Assembly: GCA_046734335.1 (NCBI GenBank)
Contig: JBKPRA010000006.1
Location: forward strand, 1 to 52,840
DNA length: 52,840 bases
Direction: 5' to 3'
Source of the DNA: DATBLE01 sp046734335
GTDB taxonomy: Bacteria > Actinomycetota > Thermoleophilia > Gaiellales > Gaiellaceae
In this document: positions 22,868 through 31,329 of the stretch, piece after piece
Layout: every line of letters starts with the position of its first letter
How positions within the stretch are numbered: the stretch's first letter is position 1
Translations under genes and position numbers: made by a program
Notes under the pieces: generated by a model
Told to the model about the DNA's origin: nothing
Database searches by the model: none
What the model saw: the letters and a program-made list of their open reading frames with translations, nothing else

Positions 22868-25800
22868 ATGGAGTTCCGGATCCTCGGCCCGCTGGAGGTC
22901 ATCTCCGACGGGCAGTCGCTCGATCTCGGCGGCGCGAAGCAGCGTGCGCTCCTCGCCATGCTGCTGCTCAATCCGAACCAGGTCGTGTCCCGGGACCGCC
23001 TGATCGACGCCCTCTGGGAGGAGAACCCGCCGGACACCGCCCCAAAGGCCCTGCAGGTACATGTCTCCCGGCTCAGGAGGCTGCTGGGCTCGGATCGCAT
23101 CGAGACCAGGACGCCCGGCTACGCGATCCGGGTCGACCTGGCCGAGCTCGACGCGGAACGGTTCGAGCGGCTTGCCGCGGAGGGGGAAAGCCGGCAGCTG
23201 GCCGAGGCCCTCGCGCTCTGGCGCGGGCCGCCGCTCGCCGACGTTGCTCATACCCGCTTCGCGCGGCAGGAGATCGGCCGGCTCGAGGAGCGGCGGCTGG
23301 CGGTGCTCGAGGAACGGATCGAGGCTGAGCTCGCGCTCGGCGGCCGGGCCGACGTGATCGCGGAGCTCGAGGCGCTCGTCGCCGAGCATCCGCTGCGTGA
23401 GCGGTTCCGTGCGCTGCTGATGCTCGCGCTCTACCGGGCGGGCCGGCAGGCCGAGGCGCTGGACGTCTACCAGGACGCCCGCCGGACGCTCGTCGACGAG
23501 CTCGGCATCGAGCCGGGGCGGGAGCTGCGCGAGCTCCATCAGACCATCCTCCGCCAGGATCCTGCGCTCGAGCCTGCGGCCGAGCCGACCAGGGACGGCC
23601 GGAGCCCCTCAACCGAGGCCGGCTTCGTCGGACGAAAGCCCGAGCTGGCCGAGCTGTCGGACGGTCTCGACGACGTATTCGCGGGCCGTGGCAGCCTCTT
23701 CCTGCTTCAGGGTGAGCCGGGGATCGGCAAGAGCAGACTTGCGGACGAACTGGCAAGCCGGGCCGCGAGCCGCGGTGCCCGTATCCTGGTCGGTCGCTGT
23801 TGGGAGGCGGGCGGCGCCCCCGCCTATTGGCCCTGGACGCAGTCGCTTCGGGCGCACGTGCGGGCGGTCGAGCCTGCCGACCTGCGTCGGCAGCTGGGCG
23901 TGTCCGCGGCCGACGTCGCCCAGATCGTCCCTCAACTGCACGAGCTCTTTCCAGACCTGCCGAAGCTAGAGGGAGCCGACCCGGAAGCCGCGCGCTTCCG
24001 GCTCTTGGACTCGACGGCCGCGTTCCTGAAGGCCGCGGCCGCAGAACGGCCACTCGTTCTCGTCCTGGACGACCTCCATGCCGCGGACGAGCCTTCGCTG
24101 CTCCTGTTGCGATACGTCGCGATGTCGCTCGAGGACAGTCGCGTGCTGGTCGTCGGCACGTTCCGCGACCTCGACCCGACGATCCCGGAAACCCTCGAGA
24201 CCACGCTTGCTGAGCTCGGTCGCCTGCCCGTCACGCGACGCATCCGGCTCTCCGGGCTCGAGCGTGAAGAGGTGGCGCAGCTGGCGGAGCTGACCGCGAG
24301 CACCGCGCCGACCGAGCAGCTCGTGGCTGAGCTGTACGCCGAGACCGACGGCAATCCACTCTTCGTCTCGGAGATCGTCAGACTGCTGGCGGCAGAAGGC
24401 CGGCTCGGGCCGGAGGCGAGGGGCGGGATCCCGATTCCCGAGTCCATCCGCGAGGCGATCGGTCGCCGGCTGCGAACGTTGTCCGGTGAGTGCAGGCGCG
24501 TGCTGTCGCTCGGATCGGTCTTCGGGCGCGAGTTCGGCCTGATCGCCCTTGAGCGCACGGCCGACTACACCGGCATCGACCGGCTCCTCATCGTGCTCGA
24601 CGAGGCCGTCACCAACCGTGTCGTCGAGGATCTTCCCGGCTCCTTCGGCCGCCTCCGCTTCGGGCACGCCCTGACGAGAGACACTCTGTACGAGGAAATC
24701 CCGGCCACCCATCGGGCGCGCCTGCACCTGCGCGCGGCGGAAGTGCTCGAGACCCTCTATGGCGGGGACCCCGAGCCACATCTGGCGGAGCTCGCACACC
24801 ACTTCTCGCTGGCGGTTCCTGCGGCGACGCCGGACAAGGCGGTCGACTACGCAAGGCGGGCCGCCGACCGGGCGCTGTCTCAGCTCGCCTATGAAGAGGC
24901 CGCACGCCTCTACGAGCTGGCACTGACGCTCTCGGACGATGACGTGCAGCGCTGCGACTTGCTGCTCGAGCTCGGCGATGCGCTCGCGCGTGCGGGTGAC
25001 ACACCGGCCTCGAAGCGGCGCTTCGCGGAGGCGGCACAGCTGGCCGAGAACCGTGGCCTCGCAGAGGAGCTCGCTCACGCAGCTCTCGGCTATGGAGGGC
25101 GAATCGTCTGGGAGGTATCGCGCGACGACGACCGTCTCATCCCCCTCCTGGAACGTGCGCTCGAGACGCTTCCCACACAAGACAGCCCACTACGGGTCCG
25201 TCTTCTGACCCGGCTCGCGGGCCCTCTCCGGGACGCCCGCTTTCGTGCAGAACGGAGGCACGCGATTGCGGACGAGGCGCTGTCCATGGCTCGCCGGATG
25301 CAGGATCCGTCGACCCTCGCATACGCACTTGCGGGGTACCTACCGGCACACATGTCACCTGCCCGCACCCACCACATGGTCGACCTGGCGACGGAGCTCA
25401 TCACTCTCGCAACCGACCTGGGCGAGCTCGAACGTGCTGTCGAGGGATACCTGTGCCGTGCCTGCGCGTTGCTGGAGCTGGGAGAGATCGATCGTGCCAG
25501 GGAGGACGCTCTGGAGATGACCAGACTCGCGGAGGAGCTTCGCCAGCCCTCACAACGCCTCTATGCGACGAATCTCCGTGCGCACATCGCGCTGCTCGCA
25601 GGGGACTTCGAGGACGCCGAGCAGCTCGTCGAGGAAGGGCTCGACCTCGGGGATCGGGCGCAACGCTGGAATGCGCAGATCACGTACCGGCTGCAGCTGT
25701 ACCTGCTCCGGAAGGCTCAGGGTCGGCTCGAGGAGCTCGCCGGCCTCTACGAGGCGCAGCCGAGCGCTCTCGAGTTTCGGACGTACCGGATCTTCGATTG

Positions 25801-26323
25801 CGTCGTGGCGAGGATCTACGACGAGATGGGTAGGCGTGACGAAGCGCGAGCGAAATTCGAAGAGCTGGCGGAGAACGACTTCGCCGGGGTCCCTTTCGAC
25901 GAGGAATGGCTTGCGAGCATCTGCCTGCTCGCAGAAACCGCAGCATCACTCGGTGACCTCCCGCGCGCCGGCGTCCTGTCCGAGCTGCTTTCTCCGTATG
26001 CAGATCGTGTGGGCACGTCGTATCCCGAGATCAACGTGGGGGCCGTTGCGCGTTACCTGGGACTCCTGTCGTTGGTCGAAGCTCGCTGGGACGAGGCGAT
26101 GCAGCACTTCGCGAATGCCCTCGATGTGAATCGGCGAATCGGTGCTCGTCCGTGGCTGGGCCACACACAGGAGGATTACGCGCGCATGCTGTTCACCCGC
26201 GGTCAAGCGGGCGACGCCGAGCAGGCACGCGACCTGGTCGAGTCGGCGGTCGCCACGTACCGCGAGCTCGGGATGGAGTTCCACGCAGAGCGCGCCGCAG
26301 CGCTGGCACGCGCGGCGTCCTAG
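22868..26323 (+). CDS. BTAD/SARP regulator with AAA ATPase and TPR domains
   Basis: 1151 residues. The order is an OmpR-like winged helix (about 1-95, MEFRILGPLEV to PGYAIRV), then BTAD (about 95-240, FRALLMLALYRAGRQAEALDVY). The AAA-16 ATPase follows, with Walker A GEPGIGKS near residue 285 and LVLVLDDLHAADEPS as Walker B, and a long TPR region from about 640 to the end. It belongs with AfsR-type large regulators and is cytoplasmic. ATG follows GGGAGGCGG. Its stop and that of the convergent DUF1858-like gene share one CTAG. Confidence 0.95.
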   Translation: MEFRILGPLEVISDGQSLDLGGAKQRALLAMLLLNPNQVVSRDRLIDALWEENPPDTAPKALQVHVSRLRRLLGSDRIETRTPGYAIRVDLAELDAERFERLAAEGESRQLAEALALWRGPPLADVAHTRFARQEIGRLEERRLAVLEERIEAELALGGRADVIAELEALVAEHPLRERFRALLMLALYRAGRQAEALDVYQDARRTLVDELGIEPGRELRELHQTILRQDPALEPAAEPTRDGRSPSTEAGFVGRKPELAELSDGLDDVFAGRGSLFLLQGEPGIGKSRLADELASRAASRGARILVGRCWEAGGAPAYWPWTQSLRAHVRAVEPADLRRQLGVSAADVAQIVPQLHELFPDLPKLEGADPEAARFRLLDSTAAFLKAAAAERPLVLVLDDLHAADEPSLLLLRYVAMSLEDSRVLVVGTFRDLDPTIPETLETTLAELGRLPVTRRIRLSGLEREEVAQLAELTASTAPTEQLVAELYAETDGNPLFVSEIVRLLAAEGRLGPEARGGIPIPESIREAIGRRLRTLSGECRRVLSLGSVFGREFGLIALERTADYTGIDRLLIVLDEAVTNRVVEDLPGSFGRLRFGHALTRDTLYEEIPATHRARLHLRAAEVLETLYGGDPEPHLAELAHHFSLAVPAATPDKAVDYARRAADRALSQLAYEEAARLYELALTLSDDDVQRCDLLLELGDALARAGDTPASKRRFAEAAQLAENRGLAEELAHAALGYGGRIVWEVSRDDDRLIPLLERALETLPTQDSPLRVRLLTRLAGPLRDARFRAERRHAIADEALSMARRMQDPSTLAYALAGYLPAHMSPARTHHMVDLATELITLATDLGELERAVEGYLCRACALLELGEIDRAREDALEMTRLAEELRQPSQRLYATNLRAHIALLAGDFEDAEQLVEEGLDLGDRAQRWNAQITYRLQLYLLRKAQGRLEELAGLYEAQPSALEFRTYRIFDCVVARIYDEMGRRDEARAKFEELAENDFAGVPFDEEWLASICLLAETAASLGDLPRAGVLSELLSPYADRVGTSYPEINVGAVARYLGLLSLVEARWDEAMQHFANALDVNRRIGARPWLGHTQEDYARMLFTRGQAGDAEQARDLVESAVATYRELGMEFHAERAAALARAAS

Positions 26324-26637
26324 CTCACGCTCCGCCGCCTGGCCGCCTCGAGCTGCGCCTCGCTCGGACCGGCCGGAGTTGCGAGGGCCCGGAATGCCTC
26401 GAGCACGGCGCGCGGGTCGCGTCGGTGGCGCTTCGCCGCGAGGGTCAAGGGCTCGTGGAAGGCGCCGCCGCAGTGCGCGCAGGGAAGGGCGAGCGCCGAC
26501 ATCAGCCGGCCGGCCTCGCCGTCCGGGTACATACGTAGGAGCTCGACGATCGTGGTCGAGCCCTTCACTTCGCGCGACGTCGGCGGGTCGGGCGCGGTGC
26601 CGCGTGCGTCGAGCCCCAGGACCCGCTGCTGCGTCAC
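26320..26637 (-). CDS. DUF1858-like small protein with a CxxC motif
   Basis: 105 residues. The stretch GSTTIVELLRMYPDGEAGRL to PCAHCGG (C53, C56), then LTLAAKRHRRDPRAVLEAF, follows the pattern of the DUF1858 domain (T-x-x-E-hydrophobic, YP, C-x-x-C, LxxAAxxH-x-x-D). DUF1858 proteins may bind metal or act in thiol redox; the function is not established. GTG 26637 lies directly behind the LuxR regulator stop. Confidence 0.7.
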   Translation of the reverse strand: MTQQRVLGLDARGTAPDPPTSREVKGSTTIVELLRMYPDGEAGRLMSALALPCAHCGGAFHEPLTLAAKRHRRDPRAVLEAFRALATPAGPSEAQLEAARRRSVS

Positions 26638-26643
26638 GTTCGA

Positions 26644-26649
26644 ATACTA
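26644..26649 (-). promoter_or_regulatory. -10 box TAGTAT built on the upstream stop codon
   Basis: TAG, the stop of the LuxR-type regulator on the same strand, starts TAGTAT. This ends six bases before GTG 26637, with no ribosome-binding site. Confidence 0.45.
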
Positions 26650-29268
26650 CGGCTGGTCGAGCAGGCCCAGCCGGGCGGCCTCCGCCGTCGCCTGGCCACG
26701 CGTCGGGACGGCGAGTTTGCGCAGGATCGCCGCGACGTGATGGTCGACCGTCCGGCGCGAGACGAAGAGGCGGTCCGCGATCTCGCGGTTGCGCAGGCCG
26801 TCGGCGACGAGCCGGAGCACGTCGTGCTCCCGCTGGGTCAGGTTGCCGGGCCGCGCTCGAGTTGCCTGGCGCGGGCCGCGCGGCAACCCCCGTAGCCCTC
26901 GCGACCGGGAGCGTCGGGCGACGACGCCTACCGCCCCGGTAGCGCCCAGCGTCCGCAGGTCCTCGAGCGCAGCGCGAACGGTCTCCTCCTCGTCCGCGTC
27001 GGCAGCGGCGAGCGCAGCCTCGTACGGGCAGCCGATCCGCCGCCAGAGCTCGGCGGCCCCTCGCCAGTCACCGCGCATCGGCAGGGCGAACGGCTCGGCG
27101 GCGCCGGGCGGGATCGGCTCGCGGACACCGGCCTGCCAGCGCCAATACGCGAGCTCGCCGGTCACCCATGGCGCCTCCCTGTCGATCGCGAATGCGAGGC
27201 ACGAATCGGTCTCGGCCACGACCGCGTCCCGGTCGCCTGCCAGCCAGGCCGCCTCCGCCCTGGCGGCCGCGACCGGCGCGACGTGCTGCAGATCGCCCGC
27301 CGTGCGAGTCAGCTCGAGCGCTTCGTCGAGCGGGCCGCAGTGATCTGGGTCCCGGCGCCGTGCCCGCACGAGGCCGAGAACCGAAAGGGCGAGGATGCGC
27401 AGCAGAACGGAGCCGCGTGGATGCCCGAGCACGAACGACGCCTCGTTCGCCGCCTCGGTCCAGCGCCCGCGGTCGAGGCCGATCCGGGCCCTGAAGGCGA
27501 GCAGGTACAGCCACCAGAGGTCGAGCCCGTGCTCGGCGCAGTAATCGATGCCGTCGTCCACCCGCCACATGAGGTCGTACCTGCGTGTGCGCTGGACGAC
27601 CCAGGTCAGGTGGATCAGGGCCCTGCCGACGTGCTCCTCCAGGCGCTCGCGGCGGGCGAGGCTGAGGCTGTCGTCCAGCTTCTCGAGCCCGGCCTGCATG
27701 CCCTTGAGCGCCTCGGTAGTCCCGATGTTGTTCAGCGCGTGGGCCTGCGTCTCGATGTCGTCGAACCGCTCGGCGAGCTCGAGCGCGCGGGTGCCCCATT
27801 CGATGGTCCCGGCGGCGTCCTCTGCGTTCATCCGGCCGGATGAGACGGTGCTGTAGGCGATCCCCAGCTCGCGGCTTGGCGGGTAGCGCTCGAGGATCGA
27901 GACTGCATCGCGGGCGGTGGATTCTGCGTGCTCGGGATCGCCCGCACACCAGACGCGGCGCGAGAGCGCGGAGAGGGCGGCGGCTTCTTTCCTCGAGTCG
28001 CCGAGCTCCCGGTAGTGCGCGACCGCACGCTCGAGGGCGGCAACCGCCTCGGCAGACTGGTCCGTGAGGTAGCACTCGAATGAGAGGCGCTCGAGCATGC
28101 GGGCCTGCTGCTCGAGCGGAAGGCCATCGCCGAAGCGCAAGGCCCTGGCGACCTGCGCTGCCGCCTCGCGATGGGCACCGACCATCGTGGCGTGCGCCGC
28201 CGCCGCCGGAGCGAACCGGAGTACGGCCTCGGTGTTGCGTGCCTCCTCGGCGTGGTGGGCGAGCCGGGCGAGGTCGAAGATGCTGTCCGGCGGAGCCGAG
28301 AGCGCCTCGAGCGCGGCCCGGTGGAGGGTCTGCCGGCGAATAGGGGGCAGCGACTCCTGCACGGCGAGCCGGGCCAGCTCGTGCCGAAACGCGACGGAGT
28401 CGGCTCTCGAGACGAGCATTCCGGAACCGAGGCACTCGTCGAGGTGAGCGGCCGCGCCGGCGGCGAGCGCGTCCAGCAGCCAGAGCTCGACCTGGGGAGG
28501 CGCGATCGCCACGGCTTCCAGGACCGTCCGCCCGCCGTCGCTCAGGCGCGCGGCTCGGGCCAGCACCGCGTCGCGGACGGTCGCCGGAATGTGCTCCTCT
28601 CCCGACGCGAGCACCTCGGTGACGAAGAAGGGGTTGCCGCCGGTTCGCAGATACAGCTCGCCTGGGTCGAGTCCGTGGGGCGCGGCCAGGTCGGCCACGG
28701 CCTGCGGCGAGAGCGGGCCGACGTCGAGGCGATCGACCGAGCTGCTCGTTCCCAGCTCGCCGAGCACGATCCGCAACGGGTGGCCCAGGGCCAGCTCGTC
28801 GTCGCGGTAGGTGGCGACGACCAGCGCGGGCACCGTCTCGACCCGCCGCCCGATGATCCGGACGACGTCGAGCGTCGCCTCGTCCGCCCAGTGCAGGTCC
28901 TCGACGACGAGGACCGTCGGTGCGTTCGCGCGCAGCTCGGCCATCAGTGCGGCGGCGACCTCGTACGGCTGGGCGTCCTCGGGGTCGAGGGCGGCCAGCT
29001 CTGCGCCGCCGCCCGCGGCGATGTCGAGGATCGGCCCGAGCGGCCGCGGCGTGAACAGCGCGTCGCAGGCGCCCCAGAGGAGCCGCGGCGATCCGGCGTG
29101 GTCGTCGCAGAAGCGCCGCACGAGAGCCGTCTTGCCGATGCCGGCCTCGCCGTGGACGAGGACCAGCCGGCCCTGCGCCGTGGCGGCGACCGTCGCGTAC
29201 GACTCGGCGAGCGTCTCCAGGTGCGCGGCGCGCTCGAGGAGATCGGTTGGGAGCGTCACGGTCGACAA
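26647..29268 (-). CDS. Large LuxR-family (LAL) regulator with AAA ATPase
   Basis: 873 residues. Walker A is HGEAGIGKTALVRRF (K46), Walker B is VLVVEDLHWADEATL, and TGGNPFFVTEVL is the sensor region. A helical repeat region spans about 340-780, and a LuxR helix-turn-helix ends the chain (LTQREHDVLRLVADGLRNRE, then SRRTVDHHVAAILRKL). It is a MalT/LAL-type transcription factor controlled by ATP and an unknown inducer. TTG 29268 has GGAG six bases upstream and is preferred to GTG 29259. The gene is divergent from nothing; the LarA-like gene lies upstream on the same strand. Confidence 0.93.
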   Translation of the reverse strand: MSTVTLPTDLLERAAHLETLAESYATVAATAQGRLVLVHGEAGIGKTALVRRFCDDHAGSPRLLWGACDALFTPRPLGPILDIAAGGGAELAALDPEDAQPYEVAAALMAELRANAPTVLVVEDLHWADEATLDVVRIIGRRVETVPALVVATYRDDELALGHPLRIVLGELGTSSSVDRLDVGPLSPQAVADLAAPHGLDPGELYLRTGGNPFFVTEVLASGEEHIPATVRDAVLARAARLSDGGRTVLEAVAIAPPQVELWLLDALAAGAAAHLDECLGSGMLVSRADSVAFRHELARLAVQESLPPIRRQTLHRAALEALSAPPDSIFDLARLAHHAEEARNTEAVLRFAPAAAAHATMVGAHREAAAQVARALRFGDGLPLEQQARMLERLSFECYLTDQSAEAVAALERAVAHYRELGDSRKEAAALSALSRRVWCAGDPEHAESTARDAVSILERYPPSRELGIAYSTVSSGRMNAEDAAGTIEWGTRALELAERFDDIETQAHALNNIGTTEALKGMQAGLEKLDDSLSLARRERLEEHVGRALIHLTWVVQRTRRYDLMWRVDDGIDYCAEHGLDLWWLYLLAFRARIGLDRGRWTEAANEASFVLGHPRGSVLLRILALSVLGLVRARRRDPDHCGPLDEALELTRTAGDLQHVAPVAAARAEAAWLAGDRDAVVAETDSCLAFAIDREAPWVTGELAYWRWQAGVREPIPPGAAEPFALPMRGDWRGAAELWRRIGCPYEAALAAADADEEETVRAALEDLRTLGATGAVGVVARRSRSRGLRGLPRGPRQATRARPGNLTQREHDVLRLVADGLRNREIADRLFVSRRTVDHHVAAILRKLAVPTRGQATAEAARLGLLDQP

Positions 29269-29339
29269 GGGGATCTCGGACCTACGGGCTCCGAGCCGAA
29301 ATGGTTGCAACCGTACGCCCGGCGGCGCAAACCGGTGGG

Positions 29340-30746
29340 CTACGCGTGCGCGACTTCCTGCGGGAAGCGCAGCGGCTCGGCATCCATCCGCAACATGTTC
29401 CGCGGCAGCTGGTAGCGCGCGAACGGAAGGACGACCACCTTCGCCTCGGGCCCGTGGCGCTCCATCGCCTCGGCGAATGCCTCGTCCAGCGACGTGGTCG
29501 CGTCCATGCCGATGTCGGCCGCCATCTCCAGATTCTCCTCGAGTGTGACCAGCTTCAGGTGCTTGCGGGTCATCACCTCGTAGATCGGCACCCAGATGCA
29601 TCCGGCCCACATCTGGATGGCGCGGCCGTGGATGTCGCGGAGCACCTGCTGATAGTTGTCGGGCGTCGGCGGCATGTACGGCTTCATCAGGTCCATCAGG
29701 GCAAGGCCGGGGAAGTCGCCGACCGCGGTGTTCACACCCGGCGAGGGGGAGGCGTAGATCAGCGTCCCGCCGTCCTTGAGCACGAAGTCCGCCGACATGC
29801 AACCCCAGCCGGTGTGGAAGAAGAGGTGGTCGGTCGGCGCGAACACGCCGCAGACCGCGATGTCGGCCTGCTCTCCCGGGTGCTCGTAGGCGTAGATCTG
29901 GTTGAAGCGCTCGATCGCCCGGCGGTGGGCGTCGGGGTGCGCGCCGAAGATGCACTCGACCACGCGGCCGCGGGTGTCCAGGACCACGTTCATCGTGCAC
30001 TGGAGACCGCACATCGTCGCCACCTCGTCGATGTCGGAGCGCATCGGGCCCGCGTACGCGCCGTAGTGCGTCTGCGGCGAGGGGACGAAGGCGCAGTGGT
30101 TCGACTCGATCGTCTCGTCCGACACGACACCCGGCAGGATCAGCTTGCCGCCGCCGCCCGCCCCCCAGTGGTTGGCCTGCGCCTGGCCGATCGTGATCTT
30201 CAGGTCGCACTCAGCCACCGCCGTCATCAGCCAGACCGGCGTGCCCCGCGAGGAGACGCCCACGTACGTGTACGCCTCGGCGTTGCGGGGCTCGTTCTGG
30301 TGGAACTCGATCCCGAGCCGTTCCATCCGATCGAGGTTCTCGCGGCCGATCTTCTGCTCGATGTCCGACTCGGACATCGGGAAGACCTTGCCGTTCGCGC
30401 AGGCGACCACCGCCGGCTTCCCGGCCGCCTCGAGCGCGTCGAAGACTGCGGGGAGCAGGCGCGACTGCGGGGTGGGTCGGAACTGGTTGTCGATGATGAC
30501 CGCCACCTTCGCAGCGCCCGCGAGCAACTCGGAGAAGCGGGGCCCCGAAACCGGCGACTCCAGCGCCGCGCGCGCCGCCGCGGTCGAGTCCCCGACAGGC
30601 TCGGGCTCCTGGGGATAGATCGCCGCGAGCAGGTTGCCCTCCGGGACCTCCAGTTCCAGTTCCTCACGGTAGACCTTCGACTCGTCGCCCGAGGCGCCGA
30701 TCGTCAGCGGGTCAAGCGACTCGTACGGGATCCTCAGCCTCGCCAC
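29340..30746 (-). CDS. LarA-family (DUF2088) nickel-pincer-type racemase/epimerase homologue
   Basis: 468 residues. N-terminal IIDNQFRPTPQSRLLPAV matches the DRTRPTP-type motif of LarA, and QANHWGAGGGGKLILPGVV matches the segment with the catalytic His and the cofactor-attaching Lys. HTGWGCMSADF and the NYQQVLRDIHGRAIQMWAGC region follow. LarA enzymes racemise or epimerise 2-hydroxy acids using a nickel-pincer nucleotide made by LarB, LarC and LarE; none of those is in this window. GTG 30746 has no ribosome-binding site, only a TAGCCT box seven bases upstream. Confidence 0.88.
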   Translation of the reverse strand: MARLRIPYESLDPLTIGASGDESKVYREELELEVPEGNLLAAIYPQEPEPVGDSTAAARAALESPVSGPRFSELLAGAAKVAVIIDNQFRPTPQSRLLPAVFDALEAAGKPAVVACANGKVFPMSESDIEQKIGRENLDRMERLGIEFHQNEPRNAEAYTYVGVSSRGTPVWLMTAVAECDLKITIGQAQANHWGAGGGGKLILPGVVSDETIESNHCAFVPSPQTHYGAYAGPMRSDIDEVATMCGLQCTMNVVLDTRGRVVECIFGAHPDAHRRAIERFNQIYAYEHPGEQADIAVCGVFAPTDHLFFHTGWGCMSADFVLKDGGTLIYASPSPGVNTAVGDFPGLALMDLMKPYMPPTPDNYQQVLRDIHGRAIQMWAGCIWVPIYEVMTRKHLKLVTLEENLEMAADIGMDATTSLDEAFAEAMERHGPEAKVVVLPFARYQLPRNMLRMDAEPLRFPQEVAHA

Positions 30747-30753
30747 GAGTTGG

Positions 30754-30779
30754 AGGCTAGGGGTGGTGTGAGGTAGCGT
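30754..30779. promoter_or_regulatory. Divergent leaderless promoters of the LarA-like and VOC genes
   Basis: On the minus strand TAGCCT (30759-30754) lies seven bases before GTG 30746. On the plus strand TAGCGT (30774-30779) lies six bases before ATG 30786. Neither gene has a ribosome-binding site, and only 39 bases separate the start codons. Confidence 0.55.
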
Positions 30780-30785
30780 CAAGAG

Positions 30786-31241
30786 ATGCCGGCGACGCGC
30801 ATCAACCACACGTCGATCGTCGCGAACTCGCTCGACGAGTCGGCCCGGTTCTACGAAGAGCTGTTCGGGATGGAGCGCATCGCCACCGCGAAGTTCTCCG
30901 ACCCCGTGCTCTGGCTGCGTGCCGGCACGAGCCAGCTCCACCTGTTCGAGGCCGACGAGACGGCCACCCTCCGCGCCCACGTCTCCTTCGACGTGGACGA
31001 CTTCGACGCCCTCTACGCGAAGGCGAAGGCAATGGGCATCCTCGACTCCAAGGCGTTCGGCTCGGCCCTGCGGATCCACCCGGCGGGCTGGGCGCAGCTC
31101 TACCTGCGGGACCCGGCCGGGAACCTCGTCGAGGTCGACTGGCACGACGTGAGCAGCCTCTCGGCCGAGACGCTCGCCGAGGCCAGTGAGCTCGGCGGCC
31201 AGCAGGGCGAGGCTGCGACCGCCACGCTCTTCACCGCCTAA
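30786..31241 (+). CDS. VOC-superfamily (glyoxalase/dioxygenase fold) protein
   Basis: 151 residues. Two beta-alpha-beta-beta-beta modules are visible: INHTSIVANSLDESARFYEE with the first His ligand, and YLRDPAGNLVEVDW with the final Glu. The family includes glyoxalase I, fosfomycin resistance and ring-cleaving proteins; this one cannot be assigned. A C-terminal 25-residue tail rich in Ala and Glu follows. Its stop codon is part of a strong hairpin. Confidence 0.88.
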   Translation: MPATRINHTSIVANSLDESARFYEELFGMERIATAKFSDPVLWLRAGTSQLHLFEADETATLRAHVSFDVDDFDALYAKAKAMGILDSKAFGSALRIHPAGWAQLYLRDPAGNLVEVDWHDVSSLSAETLAEASELGGQQGEAATATLFTA

Positions 31242-31288
31242 GAGCGCCTGACGGGATGAGCGGTTGTGTCCCCGTCAGAAGCTCTTAG
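31238..31288 (+). terminator. Two-part hairpin after the VOC gene
   Basis: Outer arms 31238-31245/31281-31288 and inner arms 31248-31255/31271-31278 are each 8 bp and perfect, with a two-base internal bulge on each side and a 15-base loop. The VOC stop codon lies in the outer arm. Confidence 0.65.
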
Positions 31289-31291
31289 CGT

Positions 31292-31320
31292 TTGAAAGCC
31301 ATAGGGACGACTGTTAGCGT
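31292..31320 (+). promoter_or_regulatory. livH promoter TTGAAA-17-TAGCGT
   Basis: TTGAAA (31292-31297) and TAGCGT (31315-31320) have a 17-base spacer. The box ends nine bases before TTG 31330, so the ABC operon mRNA should be leaderless or nearly so. Confidence 0.55.
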
Positions 31321-31326
31321 CGTCCC
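31304..31326. repeat. 8-bp inverted repeat over the livH -10 box
   Basis: GGGACGAC (31304-31311) and GTCGTCCC (31319-31326) are a perfect inverted repeat around TGTTAGC. It covers the -10 box and could be an operator for a regulator of the importer. Confidence 0.5.
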
Positions 31327-31329
31327 AGG

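Noticed and set aside
28171..29415. 414-codon plus-strand frame opposite the LuxR regulator
   Set aside because: Composition like other shadows and no domain; the LuxR regulator is well supported on the other strand.
29247..30776. 509-codon plus-strand frame opposite the LarA-like gene
   Set aside because: His/Arg/Asp-rich shadow; the minus strand carries the conserved motifs.
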